A stretch of DNA of 64,000 nucleotides, taken from Candidatus Pseudomonas phytovorans (GTDB lineage Bacteria; Pseudomonadota; Gammaproteobacteria; Pseudomonadales; Pseudomonadaceae). Positions 41,693 to 49,838 of the stretch are shown here, piece by piece (position 1 is the stretch's first letter; each line of letters opens with the position of its first letter). The DNA lies in contig CP119325.1 of the NCBI GenBank assembly GCA_029202525.1, positions 4,066,001 through 4,130,000 of the forward strand, given 5' to 3'. Under the pieces are notes generated by a model, which was not told where the DNA came from, searched no databases, and worked only from the letters and a program-made list of their open reading frames with translations. A program made the translations under genes and the position numbers.

Positions 41693-42994
41693 ATGACAAC
41701 CCTCACCCGTGCAGCGGCTTCGGCCCCTGCCGCCACCACTGAGCAGCGCCTGAACGGCCTGCTGCTGCGCAAACTGATGCCACTGCTCATCGTCGTCTAC
41801 GTGATGAGCTTTCTTGACCGCACCAACATCGCCCTGGCGAAAGCCAGCATGGGCATCGACCTGGGCCTGTCGGCAGCGGCCTATGGCTTGGGTGCCGGCC
41901 TGTTCTTCCTTACCTATGCGCTGGCCGAAGTGCCCAGCAACCTGATCATGCACCGGGTGGGCGCGCGCTTCTGGATTACCCGCATCATGATTACCTGGGG
42001 CCTGCTTTCGGCGGGCATGGCCTTCGTCCAGGGCGAAACGTCGTTCTACATCATGCGCCTGCTGCTGGGGGTGGCCGAAGCCGGCCTGTTCCCCGGGGTG
42101 ATGCTGTACCTCACCTACTGGTTCGACCGCGAACAGCGTGCCCGCGCCACGGGCTATTTCTTGCTGGGCGTGTGCCTGGCCAACATCCTCAGCGGCCCGC
42201 TGGGCGGTGCCCTGCTGGAAATGGACGGCGTATTGGGCTGGCATGGCTGGCAATGGCTGTTCGTGCTAGAAGGCCTGCCTGCCGTGGCCCTGGCCTTTGT
42301 GGTGTGGAAGAAGCTGCCCGATGGCCCGGCCTCGGCGCCCTGGCTGTCAGCCGCCGACGCCCAGGACATCGAACGCCGCCTGGCTGCCGAACGGGCTGCC
42401 GCGCCACAGCAGAGCAAGCTGGGGCAGATGTTCCGCGACCGGCAAATCTGGCTGGCGATCGCGGTGTACTTCGTGCACCAGATCACCATCTACACGGTGA
42501 TCTTCTTCCTGCCGGGCATCATCGGCACTTACGCGGCGCTATCACCCTTCCAGATTGGCCTGCTGACTGCCGTGCCGTGGATTGCTGCTGCCATTGGTGC
42601 TGCCACCTTCCCACGCCTGGCCACCTCGCCGCGCCGTTGCCGCACGTTGCTGTTCTGCGGCCTGCTGACCATGGCGACGGGGTTGCTGCTGGCGTCGCTG
42701 GCCAACACGTTCATCGGTCTGATCGGGTTTTCACTGACCGCGCTGATGCTGTTCGTGGTGCAGTCGATCCTGTTTGTCTTCCCGTCCAGCCGACTGAGTG
42801 GCAGCGCCTTGGCAGCGGGCCTGGCGTTCGTCACCACCTGCGGTCTGCTGGGTGGCTTCGTCGGGCCTTCGGTGATGGGCCTGATCGAGCAGACCACCGG
42901 CAGCACCCGTAACGGTTTGTGGATCATTGCCGCATTGCTGGTGCTGGCAGCGGTGCTCAGCACCCGCTTGCGCCAGGGGCAAGAACAGCCGTAG
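41693..42994 (+). CDS. MFS transporter (ACS family), partner of fuconate dehydratase
   Basis: A 433-residue 12-TM facilitator. The first helix LLIVVYVMSFLDRTNIALA with the SFLDRTNI motif and IMRLLLGVAEAGLFPGVMLYLTYWF are ACS-family hallmarks (tartrate, phthalate, hexuronate). The frame is open 60 codons upstream inside fucD, but ATG 41693 with GGGGAA before it starts the protein properly. It probably imports the acid used by the dehydratase. Its TAG is directly followed by the complementary TGA of the convergent MocR gene, with no spacer. Confidence 0.9.
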   Translation: MTTLTRAAASAPAATTEQRLNGLLLRKLMPLLIVVYVMSFLDRTNIALAKASMGIDLGLSAAAYGLGAGLFFLTYALAEVPSNLIMHRVGARFWITRIMITWGLLSAGMAFVQGETSFYIMRLLLGVAEAGLFPGVMLYLTYWFDREQRARATGYFLLGVCLANILSGPLGGALLEMDGVLGWHGWQWLFVLEGLPAVALAFVVWKKLPDGPASAPWLSAADAQDIERRLAAERAAAPQQSKLGQMFRDRQIWLAIAVYFVHQITIYTVIFFLPGIIGTYAALSPFQIGLLTAVPWIAAAIGAATFPRLATSPRRCRTLLFCGLLTMATGLLLASLANTFIGLIGFSLTALMLFVVQSILFVFPSSRLSGSALAAGLAFVTTCGLLGGFVGPSVMGLIEQTTGSTRNGLWIIAALLVLAAVLSTRLRQGQEQP

Positions 42995-44353
42995 TCAGCG
43001 TGAAACGCCGGCAGGTCGCCCGCATCGCGGCTCCAGCGCCTGCGCCAGGCGCTCCACCGCCTGTTGCAGGTCACCCGGCTGGTCACCCAGCCACACCAGC
43101 GCCAGGTACTGCCGGTAACGCCCCTGCAGGCTGAACCGCCCGCCCGGCAATGCATGCAAGGCGGAACCTGCCAGGGCCGCGACGATGCAATCCCACTCCA
43201 GCGGTTGGCGAAAACGCACCCACAGCATTCGCCCGCCCTGGGGCATCTGCAAAACCACCCGCTGACCGAACTGCAACTCCAGCGTGCGCACCAGGTATTG
43301 GGTGCGCCTTTGCAGGTCGGCACGCAACTGCACAAGCTGCATCTCGATCTGCCTGTTGCCCAGCATCAGGGCAAGCGCTTGCAGGCGCAGCGGCGCAAGC
43401 CGAAATGCCCGTTCGGCAAATGCCTGGGCCAATGCGGCGTCATGGCTCAGCACATAGGCGTAAGGTGCCTCGCCCCCCACTGCGGCCTCGAATGCCCCCA
43501 GCACCAACAGCCAGCGAGGGTCGATCCAGTCGCGCAGGCGCGTGCGTGGTGGCCCGCTGTAACAGTGCTCACTGTCCAGGTCGTTTTCCAGCAACCACAG
43601 AGGGTGCTGGCCAAGTAAATGGCCAAGCTGCTGCTGGTAGTGCGGGGATACCAGGCGCCCGTGTGGCATACCAAGGCAAGATGGCATCACCACCATGCAC
43701 ACCGGTTCGCCCCCCAGCAACCGGGCCAAGGCGCGCAGGTCCGGGTTGCCGCGGCTATCCGCAGGCACTTCCAGCACTCGCATGCCAGCACGTGCCAAAG
43801 CGCGCAACACCTGCCAGCAACAGGGCGACTGCACCAGCACCGTCCCACCCTGCAAGGCAAGCCCCGCGAGCACTGTCTCCAGCACCGCCTGCACATCAGG
43901 CGCCAGTTGAACATCCTCCGCACACCAGTACTGGCTGGAGGAACGGGTATAACACTCAGCCACGGCAATGCGCAGACGGGTGTCGCCGAGTGTGTCCCAA
44001 GGCGCAACACCGCCGGCGCGCTGACGGGCCAAGCGGCGCTCGTGGCCAAGCAGCGCACGCTCCAGCAATGGCTGCGCCGGCAAGGGTGCCTGCGGGTGCA
44101 TGGGCGCTACCTCTGCCTTGGCAACGAACCGAGCGTAGTAGCCGGACCTTGGCAAGCAATGTACGCGGCCTTCTTCCTCCAGCAGGTTGTAGGCACTCTG
44201 CACCGTCGCCAACGACACCCGCAGCCGTCGGGACAGCGCACGCAATGACGGCAGCTTGCACGGGTCACCGCCTGAGGCCTGCTCGATCAACGCTTCGAGG
44301 TAGCGATACACCTTGCGATAGGCGAACTCGCCGGGAACCGCTTGCCCCGTCAA
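42995..44353 (-). CDS. MocR/GntR-type regulator with degenerate aminotransferase domain
   Basis: A 452-residue protein with a GntR winged HTH (about residues 10-75; KLPSLRALSRRLRVSLATVQSAYNLLEEEG) and a fold-type-I aminotransferase-like domain. Family landmarks remain: VLVQSPCCWQVLRAL, VVMPSCLGMPHGRLVS and ENDLDSEHCYSG. The segment that should hold the PLP Schiff-base lysine (GSFSK type) reads G286-AFEA, with Ala at position 290. It probably cannot bind PLP as an aldimine, so it may sense something else or none. It overlaps a preceding unknown gene by 4 bp. Confidence 0.82.
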   Translation of the reverse strand: MTGQAVPGEFAYRKVYRYLEALIEQASGGDPCKLPSLRALSRRLRVSLATVQSAYNLLEEEGRVHCLPRSGYYARFVAKAEVAPMHPQAPLPAQPLLERALLGHERRLARQRAGGVAPWDTLGDTRLRIAVAECYTRSSSQYWCAEDVQLAPDVQAVLETVLAGLALQGGTVLVQSPCCWQVLRALARAGMRVLEVPADSRGNPDLRALARLLGGEPVCMVVMPSCLGMPHGRLVSPHYQQQLGHLLGQHPLWLLENDLDSEHCYSGPPRTRLRDWIDPRWLLVLGAFEAAVGGEAPYAYVLSHDAALAQAFAERAFRLAPLRLQALALMLGNRQIEMQLVQLRADLQRRTQYLVRTLELQFGQRVVLQMPQGGRMLWVRFRQPLEWDCIVAALAGSALHALPGGRFSLQGRYRQYLALVWLGDQPGDLQQAVERLAQALEPRCGRPAGVSR

Positions 44354-45735
44354 GGCAACGCCGCTGGGCCACGCAGGCGCCCCGACGAAGGCCGTGGCAG
44401 CAACCTGAGGTGCACGTCGCGGCGGGCCAGGTTGCTTTGCAAGCGCCAGGCAGCCAGCGGCATGCGCCCCTCATAGACCGCCCGCAACTGCACCAGCGGC
44501 AGGCCACTGGTATTCACCAGCCAGTCGCTGACTGCATCGGGGCAGGGTTTGCCTTGCAAGGCCCGGTGCAGGTACGGCAGCGCTACCAGCATGTCTGCAT
44601 GCCGGCACTGCAAGAACCGCTCGAGTCGCTTCCCCTGCCTGGCGAACGGGCTGAACAGCAGGCACACCAGTTGCGTCTGGTTGATACCGTAGGCTTTACC
44701 CAGCGGCAGCGCGTGAACATCGTGACGTTTGCTGTCGTCCAACGGGTCGGCCAGCCGCAGCGCCGGGCGCGCGGCCTGCCGCTCAAGGCTGCGTGCACGC
44801 AGTTCGTGCAACTGTGCCGGTGCCTGCCGGTCGACGAACGCAGCCAATGGCCAGGCATCTTCGGCATTTTCGAATCCACCACCCAACATGCCGTCGAGTT
44901 GCTGCCCCTCAAGCAAATGCGGCAGCAGGTCATCTATGGCAATCACCCGCAACGGCGCATCCTCCATGACGGCGCCCGGAATTGGCCCCGCCTTGCGGCC
45001 CGGGGTGGCTTCGACAGCGCCGTGCAAGCGGCTGAGCCCTTGGGCCAGAGCCGCCAGGCATTGATGCAACACATGCGGGCCGCGCTCACCCGCCAGCCGC
45101 AGGCTACGCCGGGCCCAGGCCAGGTACCGGCGCCGCTGGCGAACAGGAATGGCAGTGATCAGCACGTCGGCCGGGGTCGGTGCCAGCAGTGCAAAACCCA
45201 CGGCATCCGCCAGCTCCAGGTGCAGGCGGCTACCCAGCAGGGCTTCAGGCCGGGCATCGATCATGTGACCGAACATCAGCAGGGTGTTCCTCGCCAGCAG
45301 CCAGCGTTCGGGCAGTGCCGAAGGCCGACGGCTGAAGGGCACCACTTCCCGGCCTTCAATCATCTGCAATTCAACCCGAGGGTCATCCTGCATGAACAGG
45401 GCACTGAAGCTGCGCTCGTGGCCCTCAAGGGTGCCGCTGGCGGCCACCGGCACGCTGACCACCAGCACCCGCAACTGAAAGGTAACCGGCGCGCGTAAAG
45501 CGATGCTCAACTGCGCCGCACGCAGCATGGCCAGCAGCCGGGCACTGCGGCAATCGCCGCCATGCAGTACCAGCACGCGGAACGTACCGATGTACTCGGG
45601 CCCACCTGCAGCGACCAGCAACCGTTGTATCAGCAACTGCAAGGATGCTCGCTGCGCCTGTGACATTTGGCTCAGCAAGCGCTCGAGCACTTGCTGGTAG
45701 ATATAGTGCATTGCCTGATCGTGAATAGCCGTCAC
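44350..45735 (-). CDS. unrecognised 461-residue protein, coupled to MocR-like gene
   Basis: I do not recognise this family. The protein has 461 residues, no signal peptide and no clear membrane helix. The N-terminal 60 residues are helical with Gln and Leu (YIYQQVLERLLSQMSQAQRASLQLLIQRLL). A Rossmann-like strand-helix set follows (FRVLVLHGGDCRSARLLAML, FQLRVLVVSVPVA). The C-terminal half is Arg/Leu-rich with VCLLFSPFARQGKRLERFLQ. The start is GTG with GAGG 10 nt upstream. Its stop overlaps the MocR start by 4 bp, so the two are co-translated. A longer opposite-strand ORF is a codon-bias shadow. Confidence 0.7.
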   Translation of the reverse strand: MTAIHDQAMHYIYQQVLERLLSQMSQAQRASLQLLIQRLLVAAGGPEYIGTFRVLVLHGGDCRSARLLAMLRAAQLSIALRAPVTFQLRVLVVSVPVAASGTLEGHERSFSALFMQDDPRVELQMIEGREVVPFSRRPSALPERWLLARNTLLMFGHMIDARPEALLGSRLHLELADAVGFALLAPTPADVLITAIPVRQRRRYLAWARRSLRLAGERGPHVLHQCLAALAQGLSRLHGAVEATPGRKAGPIPGAVMEDAPLRVIAIDDLLPHLLEGQQLDGMLGGGFENAEDAWPLAAFVDRQAPAQLHELRARSLERQAARPALRLADPLDDSKRHDVHALPLGKAYGINQTQLVCLLFSPFARQGKRLERFLQCRHADMLVALPYLHRALQGKPCPDAVSDWLVNTSGLPLVQLRAVYEGRMPLAAWRLQSNLARRDVHLRLLPRPSSGRLRGPAALP

Positions 45736-46250
45736 GAATCACCTCATCAACTTCATGCAGCCAGCGTGTGCTGAAACCTGTATTCAAGATTCAATACACC
45801 CTGTGCTCACCCGGAAGAAATTTCCTACAATCAAATTGAAGTAATGACGTAACGCATCACTGTCGCCAGACCATCGAGAAAAAACCACCACTGCAACGGC
45901 CCATCGCGACCACACACAGCTCATCCTCAGGCATCGCCATGCTCATTCCACGCTCCTTGCGCAAACTATCATGGGGCCATTATCGGGGGATGCAGCGCTA
46001 ATAGAAGATACAGATCGCGGTAAAAAAACCATTCAGCAAGATTGCAGATACACACTGAACGCCTGGACAAAATCGTTCAAGGCTGAATAGTTGGCGGGAT
46101 ATTTCCACACAACGACAGGCCATTGGCTTATATGTAGTCCGTTTCCGAATTTACTGTGGGAATATTCTTATATTAAGCATCCAGATCACTTAACTCCAGA
46201 TGCAAAAAACCCGGGACTCTGCCCGGGTTCATCGGCATTGCAAACTGCTG
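45736..46250. other. 515-bp AT-richer intergenic region
   Basis: It lies upstream of the unknown-protein operon. It is more AT-rich than its surroundings, with A-runs near 46020 and TATTCTTATATTAAG near 46160, and carries the terminator of the quinone reductase gene at its right end. A small ORF at 46091-46348 overlaps that terminator and has no support. Confidence 0.5.
46203..46229 (-). terminator. intrinsic terminator of quinone oxidoreductase gene
   Basis: On the minus strand AACCCGGG-cagagt-CCCGGGTT is followed by a run of T residues, 21 bp after the stop codon. Confidence 0.88.
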
Positions 46251-47273
46251 TCAGTGTTGCGCCATATCCAGCACCACTCGCCCGCCGCAAGGGCATTGGT
46301 CCATGTAACGATGTGCCTCCACCACCTGCTCGAACGGGTACACCTTGATGATCTGCGGTGTCAGTAGCTGGTCAGCGGTGAACTGGTTGATATCACGCAA
46401 GGCACGCTGCAGCGCCACCTGGTCCTGGCTGATGCCAAGCTCCGGCTTGCCGGTGAAGTTACCGATGCAGTGCACATAGAATTGAATGTTCTTCTGGAAG
46501 GCTGCACAGGCCGGGAACGGGGTCTGGTTACCCCCTTGCAGGCCATATAGCACCAGGCTGCCACGCGGCGCCAGCACATCGCCCAGCAACGACATCTGCG
46601 GCCCGCCCATGCCATCGAGGACCATGTCCACGCCACGGCCATCGGTGTATTTGCCAACTTGCAGCAGCAGGTCCTGCTCTTCGGTGACAATCACCTTGTC
46701 GGCACCCAGGCCCAGCAGGTACTCACGCTGCTCAGCTTCTTTGGTAGCAGCAAACACCTTCAGCCCCAGGGCCTTGCCCAACTGCACGAAGGCAGGGCCG
46801 GCACAATGGCTGGCATCGGTCACCAGCGCGGTTTGCCCCGCCTTGGCCCGCGCCAGGTCAACGTAGGCAAAATAGGCGATCAACAGCGGTGTGTAGTGCA
46901 CGCTGGCCTCGATCGGGGTAAGCACATCCGGATAGCGGGTAATGGCCGTGCGCGGCAGCACGATGACATCGCCATACACCGGATGGTCGTTGGCACTGGT
47001 GGCCGGGAAGCTGGCGACCCGGTCGCCCACCGCAATGTCCTCGACCCCTTCACCGACCGCAGTCACCACCCCGGCCATTTCGTGGCCGATGCCCGCCGGA
47101 AGGCGTGCCTGGGACGGCGCCAGGTTCTGGCGCCAAAGCACGTCATACCAGCTGACGCCAACCGCCTGGACGCGGATCTGAACCTCGTCGGCAGCGGGTG
47201 ACGGTTCGGCCTGCTCCTCGCAACGGAGCACATCGGCAGCGCCGAACTTGTGGAAACGGATCATGCGGGACAT
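46251..47273 (-). CDS. zinc-type alcohol dehydrogenase / quinone oxidoreductase family (MDR)
   Basis: A 340-residue MDR-superfamily protein. The GroES-like domain begins MIRFHKFGAADVLRCEE and has GIGHEMAGVVTAVGEGVEDIAVGDRV. The NAD(P) domain has a modified nucleotide motif (TDASHCAGPAFVQLGKALG) and VDMVLDGMGG. Structural zinc cysteines are missing, as in quinone oxidoreductases. GAGG is 8 nt before the start. It is divergent from a LysR gene across 206 bp, so it is probably that regulator's target. Confidence 0.9.
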   Translation of the reverse strand: MSRMIRFHKFGAADVLRCEEQAEPSPAADEVQIRVQAVGVSWYDVLWRQNLAPSQARLPAGIGHEMAGVVTAVGEGVEDIAVGDRVASFPATSANDHPVYGDVIVLPRTAITRYPDVLTPIEASVHYTPLLIAYFAYVDLARAKAGQTALVTDASHCAGPAFVQLGKALGLKVFAATKEAEQREYLLGLGADKVIVTEEQDLLLQVGKYTDGRGVDMVLDGMGGPQMSLLGDVLAPRGSLVLYGLQGGNQTPFPACAAFQKNIQFYVHCIGNFTGKPELGISQDQVALQRALRDINQFTADQLLTPQIIKVYPFEQVVEAHRYMDQCPCGGRVVLDMAQH

Positions 47274-47334
47274 CGCATACCTCGCCTTTGTGAACCTCTA
47301 ATTACCACTGACTTTATCCGGGCTTTGGCGGTTA

Positions 47335-47348
47335 GACCATCAGTGGTC
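47335..47348. promoter_or_regulatory. inverted repeat between divergent oxidoreductase and LysR genes
   Basis: GACCA-tcag-TGGTC is a perfect palindrome. A related half-site ATTACCACTGA lies 40 bp to the left. This is a plausible LysR binding region. Confidence 0.45.
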
Positions 47349-47479
47349 ATTAATAGTCGACATGCTTGTCATCGATTGGGCACCTGACATTCCCTGCAAT
47401 TGGTCCCCCTAAACCCGTGCAGGGTAGCAGCCTTTGGCCTTAAGATTCACCCCTGCCCCACTTTAGGCGAAGCGCACCG

Positions 47480-48394
47480 ATGAATCGAAACGACCTGCGT
47501 CGCGTAGACCTCAACCTGCTGATCGTGTTCGAAACGCTGATGCACGAACGCAGTGTGACCCGTGCCGCGGAAAAATTGTTCCTCGGCCAGCCGGCCATCA
47601 GCGCGGCTCTGTCGCGCCTGCGCAACCTGTTCGACGACCCGCTGTTCGTGCGCACCGGCCGCAGCATGGAGCCCTCCGCGCGGGCCCACGAGATCTTCGC
47701 CCTGCTGTCGCCAGCGCTGGACTCGATTTCCACTGCGGTCAGCCGCGCCTCTGAATTCGACCCCGCTACCAGTAACGCCGTCTTCCGTATCGGCCTGTCG
47801 GATGACGCCGAGTTCGCCCTGCTGCCACAGTTGCTCAAGCGCATCCGTGCCGAGGCACCCGGTATCGTGCTGGTAGTGCGGCGGGTCAATTACCTGCTGA
47901 TGCCGACGCTGCTGGCTTCGGGTGAGATCTCGGTGGGCGTCAGCTATACCAGTGACCTGCCGGCCAACGCCAAACGCAAGATACTGCGCCGCAGCATGCC
48001 GAAACTGCTGCGCGCCGACAGCGTGCCCGGCAGTATTACCCTGGACGACTTCTGCGCGCGGCCGCATGCGCTGGTGTCATTTGCCGGTGACTTGTCGGGT
48101 TTTATCGATGAGGCGCTGGAAGAGCTCGGCCGCAAACGCCATGTTGTGCTGGCGGTGCCGCAGTTCAACGGGCTGGGGAGCCTGCTGGCGGGGACGGATA
48201 TCGTGGCGACGGTGCCGGATTACACCGCAGCTGTGCTGACCGCCGCCGGTGGGTTGCGGGCCGAAGACCTGCCGATACCTGTGCGCAGTTTTGAACTGCA
48301 CATGGCCTGGCGTGGGGCGCAGGACAACGACCCGGCGGAGAGGTGGTTGCGGTCGAGGATTCAGATGTTTTTTGGGGATCCGGACAGCCTTTAG
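47480..48394 (+). CDS. LysR-family transcriptional regulator
   Basis: A 304-residue LTTR of the NodD/NahR-like group: VDLNLLIVFETLMHERSVTRAAEKLFLGQPAISAALSRLR at the N-terminus, then LFVRTGRSMEPSARA. The effector domain starts VFRIGLSDDAEFALLP. Divergence from the MDR oxidoreductase suggests it regulates that gene. The region after its stop decays into gene fragments. Confidence 0.92.
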   Translation: MNRNDLRRVDLNLLIVFETLMHERSVTRAAEKLFLGQPAISAALSRLRNLFDDPLFVRTGRSMEPSARAHEIFALLSPALDSISTAVSRASEFDPATSNAVFRIGLSDDAEFALLPQLLKRIRAEAPGIVLVVRRVNYLLMPTLLASGEISVGVSYTSDLPANAKRKILRRSMPKLLRADSVPGSITLDDFCARPHALVSFAGDLSGFIDEALEELGRKRHVVLAVPQFNGLGSLLAGTDIVATVPDYTAAVLTAAGGLRAEDLPIPVRSFELHMAWRGAQDNDPAERWLRSRIQMFFGDPDSL

Positions 48395-48437
48395 ACTTCG
48401 TAGGCCAAGCTGGTCCTCTCTGACTCTGCTCTGTAAA

Positions 48438-48600
48438 AATGCCAGTACTCGTCACGACTACTGGATCGCCGGTAGCAACATCACGCTGGTCATGGCCGCC
48501 GTCACACCGCACAACGATGCCAAGATAAATTTTGCCAAGTGGGTGGCGTATCGAGTGACCCAGGACACGCTCTCCTCCAATCGTCCACGCATGTTTTCCG
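48438..48600 (+). pseudogene. remnant of a DNA/RNA non-specific endonuclease
   Basis: In one frame the text AKINFAKWVAYRVTQDTLSSNRPR resembles the strand-helix before the DRGH site in NUC1-type endonucleases (usual form ...NWVAYRLT...). The catalytic part is missing, and no start codon or ribosome site fits. This is pattern recognition over about 45 residues only. Confidence 0.3.
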
Positions 48601-48668
48601 TGAACTGGGTGGGGATTAGCGGGGAAACTGCAGGACGACCTGTATCCAAACGTCAGAAGGAATCTCTG

Positions 48669-48960
48669 ATGCAGTTACGCAAGGATAATCACTACGTACC
48701 CGAACTCTACCTCAAGCAATGGGCAGATAAGGTTGGTGTCCTTACGTACCGATTGCTGGTGCCCAACGAAAATGTTGGAGCCTGGAAAAAGCATTCCTTG
48801 AAGGGTATCGGCTACCAAAAGCACCTCTACACATATTGGGCCGGTGGTGCGGAAACTGATGAATTCGAGTGTTGGTTAGACCGAGAATTCGAACCCTGCC
48901 CACGAAGCAATCCGTAGGGTGGTGCAGGAAGATCGATTGGAACCAGAGCATTGGCGGCGT
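48669..48960 (+). pseudogene. frameshifted and truncated DUF4238 gene
   Basis: ATG 48669 has AAGGA 8 nt upstream. The first 78 codons read like the N-terminus of DUF4238 proteins (KDNHYVPELYLKQWAD, then GIGYQKHLYTYW and DEFECWLDREFEP). At GAACCCTGCC (48891-48900) one extra C shifts the frame and gives a stop at 48915. Removing one C restores EPAHEAIRRVVQEDRLEPEHWRRY, again as expected for DUF4238. The remaining two-thirds of the domain is absent. Confidence 0.6.
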
Positions 48961-48989
48961 TACGACTCAAGGTCCAAGGTCATCGTCTA

Positions 48990-49191
48990 TGCATGGGTCA
49001 TAGCACCCGGCCGATCGACAAGGGTTTTGAAGCGAACTACCACAGAAGACCGGGCGCTGGTCGAAGCTCAAAAACCCGAGAACCTGCCGCTGGACCCGGC
49101 GCTGGAGGCGCACATTCCCGCCGAGATGAGTTCCATCGCCTACCGCCGAGGGCTGCGTTCGCTCGGCATCAGCAGCTTTTTCCTGAGTTGA
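48990..49191 (+). pseudogene. 3' remnant, possibly of a Rieske-type ring-hydroxylating oxygenase
   Basis: The last 50 codons before TGA at 49191 (TEDRALVEAQKPENLPLDP, then SSIAYRRGLRSLG) resemble the C-terminal tail of Rieske oxygenase alpha subunits, which often read E-D-x-x-(I/L)-V-E-x-Q-x-P-E-x-L-P-L. There is no upstream Rieske domain. The frame is continuous with the DUF4238 fragment, so a deletion probably joined two genes. Confidence 0.35.
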
Positions 49192-49311
49192 GGTGGGTAT
49201 GGCGACGAAGTCATGTCCACACAGAAGGCAATCGCCCGGCTATTCGAGTCAATGACGGTCAAGCGAAATAGAGAATTCCATTCAAGTCATCCTGATAGGT
49301 GGAGTTCAGGC

Positions 49312-49665
49312 TCAAACCTTTACGTAAACCCATGCAGTCAATCCAGAGGCAAGCGTCACGCAAACCCGCTTGTAGTCCGACACCTCGTAGGCATCCGCAG
49401 CACGCAGTTCTTGATCGGTAATCTGGAAAACCGTTCCTGACACACTGTCCGCCGGGTCGCTACTGGGGCTGACTATAGGGTGGTGTGCCTTGCCGCTGAC
49501 GGCGAGTACTTCAGGGTCGGTTATTTCAACCCAGGACTGTTTGTAACCCGTCATCCTGTCAGCACACCCTACCAACTCCCGACCAAATTGGCTCAGCTGA
49601 ACGGCTTTGTCCTGCAAGGTGCCGTACGAGAAGAGCAGCGCTGGGGTTTCCTGAGGTTGCGTCAT
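49312..49665 (-). CDS. gamma-glutamylcyclotransferase (AIG2-like) family protein
   Basis: A 117-residue single-domain protein with the family's opening LLFSYGTLQDKAVQ (substrate loop YGTL) and DAYEVSDYKRVCVTLASG near the end, where the Tyr and catalytic Glu/Asp region lie (AADAYE). Members cyclise gamma-glutamyl amines to 5-oxoproline. GAGG is 7 nt before the ATG. It lies alone between the pseudogene patch and a LysR gene. Confidence 0.88.
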   Translation of the reverse strand: MTQPQETPALLFSYGTLQDKAVQLSQFGRELVGCADRMTGYKQSWVEITDPEVLAVSGKAHHPIVSPSSDPADSVSGTVFQITDQELRAADAYEVSDYKRVCVTLASGLTAWVYVKV

Positions 49666-49838
49666 GAATTGTCCTCGACGTGAAGTGTGACCCAGCGGAA
49701 AGGTCTTTATGTGTCAACCGCTGTATCGTCAACTATATAACGATCAGTGTGGCCCAGGTAAATTGCCCTGATTTCAGCACCTAAGGCGCGACCACGCGGC
49801 CATCGGTCGAACCCAAACAAAAACAGGAATGCCCAGCC

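Noticed and set aside
43150..45498. A 782-codon plus-strand ORF
   Set aside because: It is antisense to two genes with family homology or a 4-bp coupling overlap. It is Pro/Ala/Arg-rich, typical of a high-GC shadow frame.
46091..46348. An 85-codon ORF
   Set aside because: It runs through the terminator and into the quinone reductase gene on the other strand.
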